From Oceaniferula marina (GTDB taxonomy: Bacteria; Verrucomicrobiota; Verrucomicrobiia; Verrucomicrobiales; Akkermansiaceae): a stretch of 64,000 bases of DNA. A model generated the notes under the pieces. It made no database searches, was not told the origin of the DNA, and saw only the letters and a list, made by a program, of their open reading frames with translations. Positions 8,394 through 16,679 of this stretch are shown here, piece by piece; position 1 is the first letter of the stretch, and each line of letters opens with the position of its first letter. Both the position numbers and the translations under genes were made by a program. The stretch spans positions 1,074,377 to 1,138,376 of the forward strand of contig NZ_JACBAZ010000001.1 in NCBI RefSeq assembly GCF_013391475.1, given 5' to 3'.

Positions 8394-10106
8394 TTGAATA
8401 CAACTCCTCCATCAACATCAGCCGACCACAAGCAGAACACCAGCGAAAGCTCCCACAAAAGCGCTCCCAAAAGCTCCCACAAACTTGAGCTCAAGCTGGG
8501 CGTTGGCTTTGCGGTCATGGCGATTCTCATCTCCGCCTTGCTCACGGCCGGACTGTATAAACTTTCGGTCGGATGGCTACGCGACAGTCTGGACCAACGC
8601 ATCCGTGACACCGTGGCTATTGGTAGCACCTGCTTCAGCGGTGAGGATTTCAACCAATTCACGGAGCCAGAGCAAGAGGGATCCTCCGAGTTCCTCCAAC
8701 TCCAAAAACATCTGCGCCAAATCCGCGATGCGGCAAACGGCTACCGCTTTGTCTACGCCGTTCGCAAAGCACCAGACGGCAGCATCATCTTTATCGTCGA
8801 TGCCGAAGAAGATCCGGCCGAGGTCAGCCATCTCGGAGAAATATACGGCGATGCCGGCCCGAGCCTGAAGACCCACATCGATACCATGCAGGAGCCCATG
8901 GTCGAACAAGATTTCTACACGGACAAATGGGGAACCTGGCTCACCGGCTACGCACCGATCAAAGGCAAAGATGGAAAAACCTGTGCCATCCTTTGTATGG
9001 ACGTCGCTGCCAGCACCATCAAAGAACAAGAACGTGCCTTTCTTTGGGCTGCCATCACTGCTTTTGCCATCACCCTGCCCCTGTCACTTCTGGTCGGAGT
9101 TCAACTCGGCCGCACCTTGGCCAAGCCAATTAAAGCGCTTACCCAAGGGGCCGAACGCATTGCCGGGGGAGATCTCGATTACACCGTGAAGGCCGACAGC
9201 CATGATGAAATCGGAGAACTTGCCGATGCCTTCAACACCATGACGGGCAAACTAAGCCATACCCTTGATGACCTTCAAAAAAGTGAAAGCGAACTCATCG
9301 AACACCGCGACCACTTGGAAGAACTGGTCCACAAGCGTACCGCCAGCCTCGAGGAAGCCAACCAGAGAATGCGCAAGGACCTGATGTCCGCAGCCGAGGT
9401 CCAACAAGCATTCCTCCCCCAACACCCGCCCCAAATGCCAGGTGTCGACTTTGCGTGGAATTTCACCCCATGCAATGAACTGGCTGGAGATATGCTCGAC
9501 ATCTGTAAAATCGACAAACACCGCGTCGGCCTCTGGGTCGCCGATGTGTGTGGTCACGGCGTCGCATCCACACTGGTATCGGTCAGCCTCAGCCGGCTAC
9601 TCAGCAATCTGCAGGACAATGGCGAAACGGAAGCCCCCTTCTCCCTTCCCGATGGGGCCGCATTCCTCAATGAACATTTCTCATGGAACTCCGAGTCCAT
9701 GCGCTACTTCACCCTACTCTACGGCATCCTCGACACCCGCACCCACGAATTCCGCTACGTCTCAGCGGGACACCCTGGCCCAATCCGGGTGACAAAGGAC
9801 GGTAAGGCCGACAACCTTCCCATGTCTCCTCCCGCCATTGGCATCCTCCCCAACCCGGAATTCATCGAACATCAGGTCACCCTGGAACCAGGAGACCGCA
9901 TCTACCTCTACACCGATGGCATCACGGAAGCCAGCAACAGTGAACAGGAAGAATTCGGAGAACTGCGACTCACCGAAAAACTCGGCAAGCTGCGCTCCAA
10001 CACACTCACCGGAAGCATCGATGCCCTGCTCAAGGAGCTGTCAATCTGGCAAGACGACGAACAGCCGGCAGACGACCTGTCAATCGTCGCGCTGGAATTG
10101 AAATAA
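8394..10106 (+). CDS. Membrane sensor PP2C/SpoIIE-type serine phosphatase with HAMP
   Basis: The 570-residue product resembles RsbU/SpoIIE-family phosphatases, which usually dephosphorylate anti-sigma-factor antagonists. One membrane helix at about 34-56 and another at about 213-240 enclose a periplasmic sensing domain. A HAMP domain (about 240-290) and a coiled coil (about 290-335) follow, then the PP2C-like domain from about 345. Metal-site motifs are visible: CNELAGDMLDI, VADVCGHGVAS, YVSAGHPGP and LYTDGITEA. The start is a TTG (8394); the next in-frame Met lies inside the first helix. It follows the MoxR/VWA genes after 56 bases, so it may be co-transcribed. No cognate STAS or anti-sigma gene lies in the window, so its target is unknown. 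Confidence 0.92.
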   Translation: MNTTPPSTSADHKQNTSESSHKSAPKSSHKLELKLGVGFAVMAILISALLTAGLYKLSVGWLRDSLDQRIRDTVAIGSTCFSGEDFNQFTEPEQEGSSEFLQLQKHLRQIRDAANGYRFVYAVRKAPDGSIIFIVDAEEDPAEVSHLGEIYGDAGPSLKTHIDTMQEPMVEQDFYTDKWGTWLTGYAPIKGKDGKTCAILCMDVAASTIKEQERAFLWAAITAFAITLPLSLLVGVQLGRTLAKPIKALTQGAERIAGGDLDYTVKADSHDEIGELADAFNTMTGKLSHTLDDLQKSESELIEHRDHLEELVHKRTASLEEANQRMRKDLMSAAEVQQAFLPQHPPQMPGVDFAWNFTPCNELAGDMLDICKIDKHRVGLWVADVCGHGVASTLVSVSLSRLLSNLQDNGETEAPFSLPDGAAFLNEHFSWNSESMRYFTLLYGILDTRTHEFRYVSAGHPGPIRVTKDGKADNLPMSPPAIGILPNPEFIEHQVTLEPGDRIYLYTDGITEASNSEQEEFGELRLTEKLGKLRSNTLTGSIDALLKELSIWQDDEQPADDLSIVALELK

Positions 10107-10202
10107 TCGGTACAAACTTGTGGCCGAGGATCACCCCCACCCTCTGCCACGAAGCAAAGGATCATGTCACAAGGTCTGGCTTTTTGAGGAATCTGGCACA
10201 AT

Positions 10203-10232
10203 TTGATTGTCAGCCCCCCTGCTACTTAGATT
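10203..10232 (+). promoter_or_regulatory. Candidate sigma-70 promoter for the carboxyltransferase gene
   Basis: TTGATT (10203-10208) and TAGATT (10227-10232) are separated by 18 bases, or by 17 if TTAGAT is used. They sit about 60 bases before the ATG at 10291. The match is by eye and moderate. Confidence 0.3.
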
Positions 10233-10290
10233 AGTCTTATAGCGTCATCTTTTTATTGGATGTATATTCATCACCTATTTCAGACAAACC

Positions 10291-11808
10291 ATGGAAACGA
10301 AACCAGTTATCTTCAACAACACCGTTCTTAGAGACGGCCATCAATCCCTCGCAGCGACTCGAATGAAAACCGAGCAAATGCTCGATGCCTGCCCGATTCT
10401 TGACAGCATGGGCTACGGATCACTCGAAACCTGGGGCGGTGCCACCATTGATGCCGGCCTCCGTTTTCTTAACGAGTTTCCCTTCGACCGCCTCGATGCC
10501 CTCAAAGCAGCCTGCCCAAAAACCCCACACATGATGTTGCTGCGCGGCCAAAACATCGTGCAATATGCCCACTTTCCCAACGACGTGGTTGAAGCCTTCA
10601 TCCACAGTTCAGCCAAACACGGCATGGACATCTTCCGGATTTTTGACGCCCTCAATGATCCTCGCAACATGGAGTGCGCCATCAAAGCGGCCAAAGCCGC
10701 CGGCAAACAAGCCCACGGGGTGATTTGCTACACCACCAGTCCCGTGCACAACGTCGAAAGCTTTGTCCAGCTCGGCATCAAACTCGAATCCATGGGCGCC
10801 GATGCCATTGTCGTCAAAGACATGGCGGGCTTGATCCCACCACAGTCAGCCAAGGAGATCGTCTCCGGGCTCAAAGAAAACATTCAGATTCCCGTCTGGA
10901 TTCACACCCATGAAACCGCCGGCCTCGGAGCCGCCACGTATCTGGCAGCCATTGACGCCGGAGTCGATGCCATCGATGTCTCCATCGCACCTTTTGCCAA
11001 CGGCACAGGACAACCCGACGCCTTGCGTATGCTCGCACTGCTCGATGGCCACCCACGCAAACCTGAAATCAGTCCAGAATATCTGGAACAACTCGAACAA
11101 CTGCGCCAGCACTTCACCGAGGTTTACGGAGAACTCTCAGACTACACCAACCACCGCAACGAGGTGGTCGACAGCGACACTCTGCGATACCAAGTACCAG
11201 GTGGCATGCTCAGCAACTTCCGCAACCAGCTCAAAGAGCAAAAGATGGAAGATAAATTCGAAGACGTCTTCGCCGAAATCCCGGTCGTGCGAGAAGCTCT
11301 CGGCTGGATTCCGCTGGTCACCCCAACATCCCAGATTGTCGGTGTGCAAGCCATGCTCAACGTCAAGTTCGGACGCTGGAAGAACTTCTCACCTCAAGCG
11401 ATGGACATCGCACTCGGTTACTACGGCAGCACCCCTGCCCCGGTCGACCCCGAAGTTCAAAAGCTCGCAGCCAAACAAGCGGGAAAAGACCCGATCACCT
11501 GTCGCCCGGCCGATCTCAAGGAGCCAGGGATGGACAAATTACGGGAGGAACTCGAGGCCAAGGGATATCCAAGCGACGATGAACACTGCGTTATCCACGC
11601 CATGTTCCCAATGCAATTGGACGACTATTACAACAGCAAAAAGAAAGCGGAAGAAAAAGCCGAGGCTCCAGCCAAGGCAACCCCGGCTGCAGAAACGGCT
11701 GCTGTAACGACTCCGACTTCTCCAGCTGGCCATCCGGACGCCAAGGTTCGCAATATGTCACTGACCATCAACGGAACCGCCCACCACGTTCTGGTCGAAG
11801 AACTTTAA
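10291..11808 (+). CDS. Biotin-dependent carboxyltransferase, OadA/PycB/transcarboxylase-5S type, without biotinyl domain
   Basis: This 505-residue enzyme moves a carboxyl group between biotin and pyruvate/oxaloacetate. The carboxyltransferase TIM barrel is complete: NTVLRDGHQSLAATRM at about 10-25, metal ligands around Asp15 and HTHETAG (205-211), and the carbamylated-lysine site VVKDMAGL with Lys176. The conserved PYC/OADA domain follows to about 440, including VPGGMLSNFRNQL. After a Lys/Glu/Ala/Pro linker the protein stops at MSLTINGTAHHVLVEEL, which is only the first strand pair of the usual linker to the biotinyl domain; there is no MKM biotin site. The 5S subunit of Propionibacterium transcarboxylase has nearly the same length and the same kind of ending. 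The biotin carrier must therefore be another protein. A terminator follows. Confidence 0.9.
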   Translation: METKPVIFNNTVLRDGHQSLAATRMKTEQMLDACPILDSMGYGSLETWGGATIDAGLRFLNEFPFDRLDALKAACPKTPHMMLLRGQNIVQYAHFPNDVVEAFIHSSAKHGMDIFRIFDALNDPRNMECAIKAAKAAGKQAHGVICYTTSPVHNVESFVQLGIKLESMGADAIVVKDMAGLIPPQSAKEIVSGLKENIQIPVWIHTHETAGLGAATYLAAIDAGVDAIDVSIAPFANGTGQPDALRMLALLDGHPRKPEISPEYLEQLEQLRQHFTEVYGELSDYTNHRNEVVDSDTLRYQVPGGMLSNFRNQLKEQKMEDKFEDVFAEIPVVREALGWIPLVTPTSQIVGVQAMLNVKFGRWKNFSPQAMDIALGYYGSTPAPVDPEVQKLAAKQAGKDPITCRPADLKEPGMDKLREELEAKGYPSDDEHCVIHAMFPMQLDDYYNSKKKAEEKAEAPAKATPAAETAAVTTPTSPAGHPDAKVRNMSLTINGTAHHVLVEEL

Positions 11809-11859
11809 TCATTGCCTGAGGATTGACAACCTCTGCGCAAGCATACGGATCACCACTCC

Positions 11860-11895
11860 GAACCCGGAATTTTGCCCACGGCGAATTCCGGGTTC
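11860..11895 (+). terminator. Intrinsic terminator after the carboxyltransferase gene
   Basis: A perfect 12-bp inverted repeat (GAACCCGGAATT at 11860-11871 with its complement at 11884-11895) has a 12-base loop and is followed by TTGCTTTTCT. It lies 51 bases after the stop codon at 11808 and upstream of the next start. Confidence 0.85.
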
Positions 11896-11936
11896 TTGCT
11901 TTTCTAGCGATCCATGCTTTATTCCTCCCGCACCAT

Positions 11937-12581
11937 ATGAGCAAAGAACGATCCCATCTCTGTGACTCACCGGCCGAGGAAATCGCCAGTGTCGTCACCC
12001 ACACCATCGCCGCCCTGCTCAGTATCGCCGGCTTGGTGGCCATGATCATCGCATCCGAAGGAGAAGCTCTGAATATCGTCAGTGCCAGCATCTTTGGAGC
12101 CTGCCTGATCCTACTCTATTCTGCATCCTCACTCTACCATGCCTTCAGCAGTCCGAAGGTTAAATCATTTTTTCAAGTGCTGGACCATGCCTGCATCTAC
12201 CTGTTGATTGCGGGTTCCTACACCCCTCTGACATTGGTCGCCATGCAAGGAGCCTGGGGCTGGTCCATCTTCGGCATTGTCTGGTTTTGTGCCATTGCAG
12301 GTGTCCTGTTGAAGACCTGCCTCAAGGGCAAAAAGGACTCCAAACTCTCGACCATTCTCTATCTGGTCATGGGCTGGATGATTGTCGTTGCCATCAAACC
12401 ACTGATGGCATCCATCGATCCCGGAGGCCTCGCATGGATCGTCGCCGGTGGGGTCACCTACTCGCTAGGGGTCATCTTTTACGCTTGGGAAAAACTCATC
12501 TTCAACCATGCCATCTGGCACCTCTTTGTCCTGGGCGGCAGCGCCTGCCATGTGATTGCTTACGTGTTTTACGTCCTGTAA
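11937..12581 (+). CDS. Hemolysin III / PAQR-family membrane protein
   Basis: This 214-residue integral membrane protein of the HlyIII (YqfA/TrhA, PAQR-like) family has about seven helices. The family's metal-site residues are in place: a Ser/His pair in SASSLYHAF, DHACIYLLIAGSYTP, and the C-terminal HAIWHLFVLGGSACH. The open frame extends back to 11823, but that would run through the terminator hairpin, and homology starts at MSKERSHLCD, so the ATG at 11937 was chosen. The bacterial family is linked to membrane lipid homeostasis; true haemolytic activity is doubtful. It faces the next minus-strand gene convergently. Confidence 0.92.
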   Translation: MSKERSHLCDSPAEEIASVVTHTIAALLSIAGLVAMIIASEGEALNIVSASIFGACLILLYSASSLYHAFSSPKVKSFFQVLDHACIYLLIAGSYTPLTLVAMQGAWGWSIFGIVWFCAIAGVLLKTCLKGKKDSKLSTILYLVMGWMIVVAIKPLMASIDPGGLAWIVAGGVTYSLGVIFYAWEKLIFNHAIWHLFVLGGSACHVIAYVFYVL

Positions 12582-12646
12582 CAACCAGGAGCAACAACGA
12601 CCCCTTTGTGTCCCTCTGACGGCTGCGCCCTGCTCTCACGCCTTTG

Positions 12647-12874
12647 TCAGATGAGCCAAACAAACAAAGCGACCAGGGAGCCAAACATCATCGCCCAAAG
12701 CAATACGACCCCGAGCATCTTCCCCCAGCCCATTTCCGGTAAGGGGCTGTCCGCGAAAGGTTTATACCCCCGGCGATGCCGATGCTCAGCCTGCCGTTTC
12801 TCATGACTCGCGGATTTACGGACCACCGTTTTCAGCGTTCCGTCACGGCGCATCACCAGTTTTTTCTTTGGCAT
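12647..12874 (-). CDS. Small basic single-span membrane protein
   Basis: This is a 75-residue product that I do not recognise. The first 40 residues are strongly basic (MPKKKLVMRRDGTLKTVVRK and a His/Arg-rich stretch). A single hydrophobic helix at about 53-74 ends the protein (LGVVLLWAMMFGSLVALFVWL), giving a positive-inside, tail-anchored layout. It lies 45 bases downstream of mazG on the same strand and could be the last gene of the rhomboid-mazG unit. The clean separation of basic head and hydrophobic tail, ending at a stop, makes a real gene more likely than chance. Confidence 0.6.
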   Translation of the reverse strand: MPKKKLVMRRDGTLKTVVRKSASHEKRQAEHRHRRGYKPFADSPLPEMGWGKMLGVVLLWAMMFGSLVALFVWLI

Positions 12875-12919
12875 ACCTGTTAGTATTTCACAGCTGTCAA
12901 CCTCGAGATCGATCGGGCG

Positions 12920-13756
12920 TCATTTTGCGGCCTGCCATTGGGTCTCCATCTGTTCCAGCGTGGCCGAGGATAAATTCACTCCTTCGGCAACCAGAGCCTT
13001 ATCCATGGCATCGAAGCGCTGCTCGAATTTGACATTCGTGGACTCAAGCAGCAACTCAGGGTCCAAGCGGTGCCTGCGTGCAAGGTTCACAACAGAAAAC
13101 AACAAGTCGCCAATTTCCTCAGATAAAGCCTGCTTGTCTCCGGCCTCCAATTCGTCTTCAACCTCGGCCAACTCCTCTTTGATTTTATCGATCACACCCG
13201 CATCATCCGGCCAATCAAAGCCCACCTTGGCCGCTTTTTTTTGCAACTTGAATGCCCGTAACATCGCCGGCAGTCCCTTCCCGGTCTTATCCAGATAGGC
13301 TTGATCCTCTCCTCCTTTTTCCAAGCGCTTGATCGCTTCCCATTGGCTGAGAACGCCATCCGTGTCCTCAACCTGCGCCTCTCCATAAACATGTGGATGA
13401 CGCCGCACCAGCTTATCACTGACCCCTCGAGCCACATCATCAAAACTATACCTTCCCGCCTCTTCAGCCAACTCACTGTGAAAAACCACCTGCAACAACA
13501 AATCGCCAAGCTCTTCCTTGAGGTGCTCCCAGTCACCGCGCTGGATCGTATCCACGGTCTCATACGCCTCTTCAATCAAATTGGTCAATAAGCTTTCATG
13601 CGTTTGCTCCGCATCCCATGGGCAGCCTCCCGGAGCACGAAGCCGGTGCATAATGGCTCTCAGCCTTTGCATCTGAACCCCGTCTTCGGGGCAATCAATC
13701 ATTTCCTGGTCTGTCATCTCTGTTGCTTCCGCTTGTTCCTTGCTTTGCCTTATCAT
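12920..13756 (-). CDS. mazG: Nucleoside triphosphate pyrophosphohydrolase MazG
   Basis: MazG hydrolyses nucleoside triphosphates to monophosphates and pyrophosphate, a house-cleaning role; in E. coli it also lowers ppGpp-related signalling. The 278-residue protein has the tandem two-domain form. The first domain carries CPWDAEQTHESL, LIEEAYETVDTI and EELGDLLLQVVFHS; the second carries EELAEVEDELE and EEIGDLLFSVVNLAR, each with the EExxE and ExxD metal ligands. The ATG at 13756 shares its A with the stop of the upstream rhomboid gene (TGATG), which suggests translational coupling; a GTG at 13759 is an alternative. Confidence 0.96.
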   Translation of the reverse strand: MIRQSKEQAEATEMTDQEMIDCPEDGVQMQRLRAIMHRLRAPGGCPWDAEQTHESLLTNLIEEAYETVDTIQRGDWEHLKEELGDLLLQVVFHSELAEEAGRYSFDDVARGVSDKLVRRHPHVYGEAQVEDTDGVLSQWEAIKRLEKGGEDQAYLDKTGKGLPAMLRAFKLQKKAAKVGFDWPDDAGVIDKIKEELAEVEDELEAGDKQALSEEIGDLLFSVVNLARRHRLDPELLLESTNVKFEQRFDAMDKALVAEGVNLSSATLEQMETQWQAAK

Positions 13757-14661
13757 CACTCACCCGCAGCACGACGAAGGGTTTCGCGCTCCTTCTCCGT
13801 CAAACTCTGCAAGCCTTCCCGATTCACTTTGTCGAGAATGCGGTCCACCTCCGAATCGTCGAGGTTAATCTTCACCCGGGGGCGGATCTTTTTTCGACGA
13901 ACCTCCTGGGCATCCACCACCCGACCTTGCCTTCGCCCCCCTGTTGCAGGGCGTCCAAAACGGTCGATCCATGACAAGCAGGCGGGATAACGCATCAATA
14001 AATACCCCAGAACAGCCCCCCCCAGATGGCCGGCTTCACCGCCAGCATTGTGCCCATTGGTCAGCGTCATAAACATGGCAATAGCCAGAGCCACCATCGC
14101 CAAGGTCTTCATCTTCATCGCAATGGGAGGAAAAAGCAACCGCACCTGTAAATTCGGAGCAATCACCGCAACGCCCACCAAACAAGCATAAATCCCGGCT
14201 GAAGCCCCAACCAGCGGGATAAACTCCGCAGGCATCTCAAAGCCATTCCCAAGGTCGATCGGACTCTTGCCAAATAAACCCATCTGATACAGCACGCTAT
14301 ACAACAGCGCGCCCGCACAACCCGACAGCAAATAAAACACGATAAATTTGCGACTTCCCCACCAACGCTCGACAAATGAGCCAAACATATACAACGCAAA
14401 CATATTGAATGCCAGATGCCCTAAATGCCCATGCAAAAACTGAAAACTCAAAAAACGCCAGACTTGGCCCTCCCAGAAAACCGTTGCCACACTAAAATGA
14501 CCGTAAACGGTGAGCCACTTGCCAAAAAACAAGATATCGAGAAAAAAAATCGCAATGTTGCTGATCAGTAACCACTTGATCACAGGCGCCCCGTCCAAAC
14601 GGGATGGCTGGCGTGGCATATTCGGCGGAGCTTGATGATAGTAGCGGTCGGCAATTCCCAT
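13756..14661 (-). CDS. Rhomboid-family intramembrane serine protease
   Basis: This 301-residue protein has a six-helix rhomboid core and a soluble C-terminal tail. The conserved HGHLGHLAFNMFALYMFG segment carries the oxyanion-side His and Asn. The catalytic Ser lies in GASAGIYA (canonical GxSx) and the catalytic His in AGHLGGAVLGYLL. The C-terminal 60 residues (from about KINLDDSEVDRIL to LTEKERETLRRAAGE) form a short acidic helical domain often attached to rhomboids in Bacteroidota and Verrucomicrobiota. The start MGIADRYYH at 14661 was preferred to the ATG at 14682. It is translationally coupled to mazG. Its substrates are unknown. Confidence 0.9.
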   Translation of the reverse strand: MGIADRYYHQAPPNMPRQPSRLDGAPVIKWLLISNIAIFFLDILFFGKWLTVYGHFSVATVFWEGQVWRFLSFQFLHGHLGHLAFNMFALYMFGSFVERWWGSRKFIVFYLLSGCAGALLYSVLYQMGLFGKSPIDLGNGFEMPAEFIPLVGASAGIYACLVGVAVIAPNLQVRLLFPPIAMKMKTLAMVALAIAMFMTLTNGHNAGGEAGHLGGAVLGYLLMRYPACLSWIDRFGRPATGGRRQGRVVDAQEVRRKKIRPRVKINLDDSEVDRILDKVNREGLQSLTEKERETLRRAAGE

Positions 14662-14755
14662 AGGATATCCATGCCATAACACGCCTCCCTACCCGCCGCA
14701 AGGCAGGGCGAACACTTTTTCTCCCGAAACTCCAAAAAAAAGACAAGATCGCACC

Positions 14756-14784
14756 TTGCCCTGACCTAAATCATCCGTTATTGT
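14756..14784 (+). promoter_or_regulatory. Possible promoter of the small CxxC protein gene
   Basis: TTGCCC (14756-14761) and TATTGT (14779-14784) have a 17-base spacer. The expected start point would be within a few bases of the ATG at 14794, so the mRNA would be almost leaderless. The match is by eye and weak. Confidence 0.25.
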
Positions 14785-14793
14785 TCTAGGATC

Positions 14794-15009
14794 ATGGAAC
14801 CGAAACCTCATATGCGCAAAGTCGAAGTCAGCCTCAGTGACGCCGAAGACTTGACTCTGGACAGCTTGAAACGAATGAACCCCGGCTGGGTTCGTAAAAA
14901 CGGCGATTGTCCGGAATGTGTCACACTACAACACGAAATGGCAGACACCACCCGGCCGGAATCGGCTGCAGCAGCCTTGCAAGAGTCCGATCAGACAGAT
15001 TCACCGTAA
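14794..15009 (+). CDS. Small CPEC-motif protein, function unknown
   Basis: This is a 71-residue soluble, acidic protein that I do not recognise. It begins MEPKPHMRKVEVSLSDAEDL and contains NGDCPECVTLQHEMA, a CPxC pair that could bind metal or act in redox chemistry, although a zinc ribbon would need a second pair. The tail is low-complexity. It sits in the gap between the divergent rhomboid gene and the LptF/G-type gene and has a possible promoter just upstream. Its even composition and defined start favour a real gene, but there is no family evidence. Confidence 0.5.
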   Translation: MEPKPHMRKVEVSLSDAEDLTLDSLKRMNPGWVRKNGDCPECVTLQHEMADTTRPESAAAALQESDQTDSP

Positions 15010-15146
15010 TCGAATTCTAACGCCCCCCGCATCCCGCCCATGCCCGTCATCCACTCCGGATGTAAGCAGGAGAATCCTCTTTCCAGAGCTCGATGACCTA
15101 ACTCGTGACTCGACACTGTCCCGGCTCCGAGGCAATATCCCCGCGC

Positions 15147-16499
15147 ATGACTGATCTTCCGGCGATCAAACGATTTTTCTGGCCCGCTCTCCTGACCGCT
15201 CTGGGTCTGGCGGCATGCCTCTGGATTGTGCCAAGAGAAACCGTCGCCGTTGAAGAGCACATTCTGGGCTTTCCCGACACAGACATCCAGGCACACAACA
15301 TCCGCCCCTGGCTGCTCGCCTTTCTCTGCATGCTCCCTGCCATCGGAGCATGGATGTATAGCTTTTCTGGAACACTGGACCGCTATATGTCCCGCCAGTT
15401 CCTGGGTTCCTTCCTCCTCTGCATGGGAACCCTGCTCGGAGTCTTTGTTTTGATGGACCTACAGAACAATATGTCGGACTTCAAAGAAGCCGAAGATACC
15501 ATGGGGCTGATTCTCACCTACTACGGGATCAATGTTCCGGCCATTTTTGTTTTTCTCCTCCCCTATGTACTCTTACTGGCGCTGCTTTATTGCCTGGGAA
15601 AAATGTCCAGGCATCAGGAGATCGTTGCCATGATCCAAACCGGACGCGGCGTCTTCCGCATCGTGGTTCCCCTGCTCATCACCGGAGCCTTCACCTCCCT
15701 CATCTGCCTGATTTTCAACTACCACTGGGGACCTTGGGCCGAAGGCCACAAGGACATCATGATCGACATGGCCAAGGATGGACAAGCGGATCGCGCACGG
15801 GCCGTGCTCTACCGCGACGGAGACTCCAGACGAATCTGGTTTGTTGGAGCCTTCCCCTACCGCTTTGAAAAATCCGGAACCGTGCGCAATGTCATGGTCA
15901 AAGAGTTTGGGGCCGATGGCCATCCAAGCACCCAACTCAAAGCTGACCAAGCCACCTGGTCCAGAGAAGACAAACAATGGACATTCAGCGGTGTAAACTT
16001 ACTCGACTTAGAGGCCTCACCCGTGCCACGTAAAATTCCAGTCAAAGGAACACTCGTCCGAGATTGGCAGGAAACTCCATGGCAACTCGTCAAACCAGGC
16101 CTCGATCAAAGTCACCTCGGCATCCCGGAACTCAATAGCTGGCTCAAAGCCCATGAAGGGGTCGACTGGGCCAACCGTCTGCCCTACCTCACTCAGTGGC
16201 ACTATCGCTTTGCCCAGCCGGTGATCTGCCTGATCACCATCCTACTAGCCGCGCCACTCGGCATTGTCTTCAGCCGGCGCGGCATCGGAGGCGGGGTCTC
16301 CATCGCCCTGTTTCTCTGTGCGGGTATGCTCTTTGCGTCTTCCTTTTTCCTGACCTTCGGAGAAGCGGGCCACCTTCCACCGGCACTCGCTGCCTGGGGA
16401 ACCAACATCCTGTTTTCTCTGATTGCCCTTTACCTCTTCCACCGACGCCTGACAGGTCGACCGATTTACCAGAGCCTCATCAAGCTGCTCGGCTCTTAA
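15147..16499 (+). CDS. LptF/LptG-family permease (YjgP/YjgQ)
   Basis: LptF and LptG are the membrane permeases of the ABC transporter that extracts lipopolysaccharide from the inner membrane. The 450-residue protein has the family pattern: LDRYMSRQFLGSFLLCMG opens the conserved core at residue 77, with helices around 84-105, 120-150 and 180-200, a periplasmic beta-jellyroll-like region at about 205-345, and three C-terminal helices. Ahead of the core are about 76 extra residues with two hydrophobic segments (about 9-27 and 52-72), not usual for the family. The ATG at 15147 was chosen; a frame from 15105 adds 14 unlikely residues. No second LptF/G gene or LptB lies nearby. rpsU follows with its own promoter. 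Confidence 0.88.
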   Translation: MTDLPAIKRFFWPALLTALGLAACLWIVPRETVAVEEHILGFPDTDIQAHNIRPWLLAFLCMLPAIGAWMYSFSGTLDRYMSRQFLGSFLLCMGTLLGVFVLMDLQNNMSDFKEAEDTMGLILTYYGINVPAIFVFLLPYVLLLALLYCLGKMSRHQEIVAMIQTGRGVFRIVVPLLITGAFTSLICLIFNYHWGPWAEGHKDIMIDMAKDGQADRARAVLYRDGDSRRIWFVGAFPYRFEKSGTVRNVMVKEFGADGHPSTQLKADQATWSREDKQWTFSGVNLLDLEASPVPRKIPVKGTLVRDWQETPWQLVKPGLDQSHLGIPELNSWLKAHEGVDWANRLPYLTQWHYRFAQPVICLITILLAAPLGIVFSRRGIGGGVSIALFLCAGMLFASSFFLTFGEAGHLPPALAAWGTNILFSLIALYLFHRRLTGRPIYQSLIKLLGS

Positions 16500-16535
16500 G
16501 CCCCAAAAATAAAGGTATTTTTCCATCTTTCGTGC

Positions 16536-16564
16536 TTGACCAAGCTCTGATTGCCCCCTAGTTT
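16536..16564 (+). promoter_or_regulatory. Candidate sigma-70 promoter of rpsU
   Basis: TTGACC (16536-16541) and TAGTTT (16559-16564) are separated by exactly 17 bases. They lie about 115 bases before the rpsU ATG and downstream of a weak A/T hairpin (16505-16522) after the preceding gene. Confidence 0.45.
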
Positions 16565-16679
16565 CCGCGTCCCGTCGCCGAGCATTCCTTGCTCAGGACT
16601 GAAAAATCAACCGCTTTCCCCGGCAGAGGCCAAGGAGAGCTCACAGCCAACCCATCAATCATTTACACCCATAATTCTC

